Source: Schoenoplectus triqueter (taxonomy: Eukaryota > Streptophyta > Magnoliopsida > Poales > Cyperaceae). Taken from it: a DNA stretch of 64,000 nt. The translations under genes were made by a program, and so were the position numbers. Where the stretch lies: NCBI GenBank assembly GCA_964058805.1, contig CAXKVV010000008.1:307040-371039 (forward strand). The letters are read 5' to 3'. How positions within the stretch are numbered: position 1 is the first letter of the stretch; each line of letters opens with the position of its first letter. Under the pieces are notes generated by a model. It was not told where the DNA came from, searched no databases, and saw nothing but the letters and a program-made list of their open reading frames with translations. Below, one piece after another: positions 62,000-64,000 of the stretch.

Positions 62000-62199
62000 T
62001 ACTATTAATTTATTATTATCATTATTATTTTTTTATTACTATTACTATTATTTTTATTTTTTATTTTTTTATCATCCTCATTATTATCATTGATATTTGA
62101 GATATTTGATCTTATGCTTTCTGATGGGTTTCATTTCTAGTCTATCCCAATTTATTTGGGATTAAAGGCTTTGTTGTTGTTATTGTTGTCGTTGTTGTA
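62000..62199 (+). mobile_element. RTE-type LINE 3' tail, strongly truncated
   Basis: About 200 bp matching the 3' end of the RTE element at 49800-51091: ATT/CAT-rich lead-in, GAGATATTTGATCTTATGC, TCCCAATTTATTTGGGATTA, then AAAGGC and TTG repeats. Only the 3' untranslated part is present. A clear target duplication was not found. Confidence 0.8.
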
Positions 62200-64000
62200 C
62201 TCATCCATTATTTTTGACGTAATATGTGTGACCTATTCAATCAATTAATTTTGTTATTTGAGAATTAAAAAAATATTGAAAATTTAATTTTATTGACACC
62301 ACTGATCATGGGTATTAATTTAGATCCTTCCTCGTATTAAATTTAAGTGAAGCACTATATCGCAATTGGTTATTATTTCTAAAGAAATTACAAATAAAGT
62401 TAGTGTAAGACTAAGCTATCAAGAATTTACAACTTAAATTAAAAAAAAGATCCAACTTATTTCAAACAATAAATTTTAACTGTCGATCTTGATGTATTCA
62501 GCGCCATATTTTAAAATCAAATATTATAACTTTATTAAACAATACATTATTAAGATTTCGGAATATAATTATTTTGATACATCATTTATTTTATTAATAA
62601 TCTTGGATCTCTTATTTAACTTATGCAAAACATACTAAAAATAACTACGAATTTGAAACATCAATCATTCAGAAAAAGTAGTTGAAAAAAATCTTTGTTT
62701 AAAAATTCATCCAAATATTTAAGGTCAGAAATATTTCGGCAAGCTCAAACTCGGAATATGTTCCCGAACACCCGGTCTACAAAGGAAAATTAGTACAGGC
62801 ATCAATGACACAGTGTAAAACGGTTCATGTAAACTTTGCGGTCCATTTGAAACAGTACACATTATCTATTTTGTTCAGCCCAAAAGCTGAGCCTTCTTTC
62901 TAATTCTAGAACCGAATAATCAGTTCAGACTTTTCATAATAGATTGAGATTCTCTCTCCCAACAGTCCAACACCAACAGCAACTTCCTTGACCCTCAAGG
63001 CCTCAAGGACGGGAGGAGGACTGGAGGAGGGACCCAGTCACCCTGACAAATACAATGGTATCTGGTATCTGGTATCTGGGTATCTGGATGACAGTAAAAG
63101 CTTGCGCCCCAAGGACTTTGGGTAAACATATATTGCTTGCCAGACGCAAACAGTTGTCAATTTCTCATGCTATATTGAATTTGGTTATTTTTCCTTGCTT
63201 TGACGGAGAACATTGAAATCTTACATTGTGCTCCCAAATTTGAAAGGAATGGAATGGAATGGAATGGAATGAGAAATGATGGAAAAGTAATCTGAATAGA
63301 AGAAGTTTCCATTAACCTCTTTCCATCATTTCTTATTTTCTACTCTCGGGAGCAAATTTTTTTCGTTCTTTCTTTCCATTCATCGACTCATTCTCGTTCA
63401 GCAGCTCGGAAGCTGAACTTGAAGGAATCTTCTGTAATCCTAGCTTTCTTTCATATGATCTTCCTTTAAACAAGAGAATCATAAACTAGCTTTCAGTAAT
63501 CACATTAATTAAAATAATTTTCATTTCCGAAACATGCGAGTTTTCTCCTATGGTTGATCTAAAAAGTTAGAAAATGCGAGCACAAAAGGACGAGCAAATT
63601 TCCTTTCTCATTAGACGTTACATCTTAAATAAGTTTAACATGATATATTAAATGCAGTAAAGGAAAATATAATAATTACTGACAGTATTAAAAGTTGGGT
63701 GCTTTGATTGACTAACTAAACATGCCTCAACAAATCCGTCCCCACAGGCCTTCTCTATTTAAGCTTATAGTATTTTTTTTGGCATTTATTTTTTTGGACG
63801 AACTGCATGCCACTATATATAGACGGTAATGTATTTCGTCCTACAGTTTAGAGAGTGGTAAAGATTTCGATAAAGATATATAAAAAAATAATATACGATG
63901 GAGTTAATGATAATGAGAATTTAATATATTTCTTTAACAATTAGTGAAACAATATTCATCTGAAGTTTTCCCGTAAAATCACACTGCTGGATTGGTTTTG
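62200..64000. other. Intergenic DNA to the end of the window
   Basis: No gene is supported. TATCTGG repeats lie at 63059-63087 and GGAAT repeats at 63247-63270. A TATA-like CTATATATAGACGG at 63813 near the window end could belong to a gene outside the window. Confidence 0.4.

Overview
The window reads as nuclear DNA of a flowering plant, most likely a eudicot. It is very AT-rich. Its genes have GT-AG introns and encode plant-type proteins: inositol-pentakisphosphate 2-kinase and a receptor-like cytoplasmic kinase of the RIPK/PBL type. The space between genes is filled with plant transposons: an L1-type LINE, RTE-type LINE pieces, and hAT, Mutator-like and PIF/Harbinger-like miniature elements. 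I cannot name the species.

Only four protein-coding loci can be supported in 64 kb. (1) An apparently intact seven-exon IPK1 gene (6033-8343, +), the last enzyme of phytate (InsP6) synthesis. (2) An intronless gene for a 134-residue protein with three predicted membrane segments and a glycine-rich tail (22382-22786, +), with a TATA box 60 bp before its start. (3) A candidate 41-codon membrane micro-gene (29751-29876, -). (4) A five-exon RIPK-like kinase gene (38792-40909, -). The genes look functionally unrelated, and nothing suggests an operon or gene cluster.

Layout. 1-2309: promoter-like and leader-like DNA. 2310-5212: a 2.9-kb element with 64-bp terminal inverted repeats and a nested MITE, possibly inside the IPK1 5' leader intron. 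6006-8343: IPK1. 9302-9527: PIF-like MITE with TTA target duplication. 11115-11545: decayed hAT-like element. 12372-16891: a MITE split by a 4.17-kb near-perfect palindrome made of two inverted LTR-like arms of about 2 kb. 18101-19122: hAT element with an exact 8-bp target duplication. 20649-21013 and 44949-45296: two copies of a Mutator-like MITE loaded with GC-rich palindromic boxes. 26220-26755: 140-bp tandem repeat. 31755-32155: a second, different element with its own GC-rich palindromic boxes. 33928-34855: a TTA/ATT array. 45933-51788: an L1 LINE bounded by a 16-bp target duplication and itself split by a 1.29-kb 5'-truncated RTE element with its own 8-bp duplication. 54237-54972: a third, partial copy of the palindrome-arm sequence. 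62000-62199: a second RTE 3' tail.

The most interesting signals are the giant palindrome, a candidate source of long hairpin RNA; the two unrelated element families that share the plan 'AT-rich terminal repeats around GC-rich palindromic boxes'; the clean nesting of RTE within L1; and the unannotated-looking 41-aa ORF. All calls come from reading the sequence by eye. No alignment, search or expression data were used.
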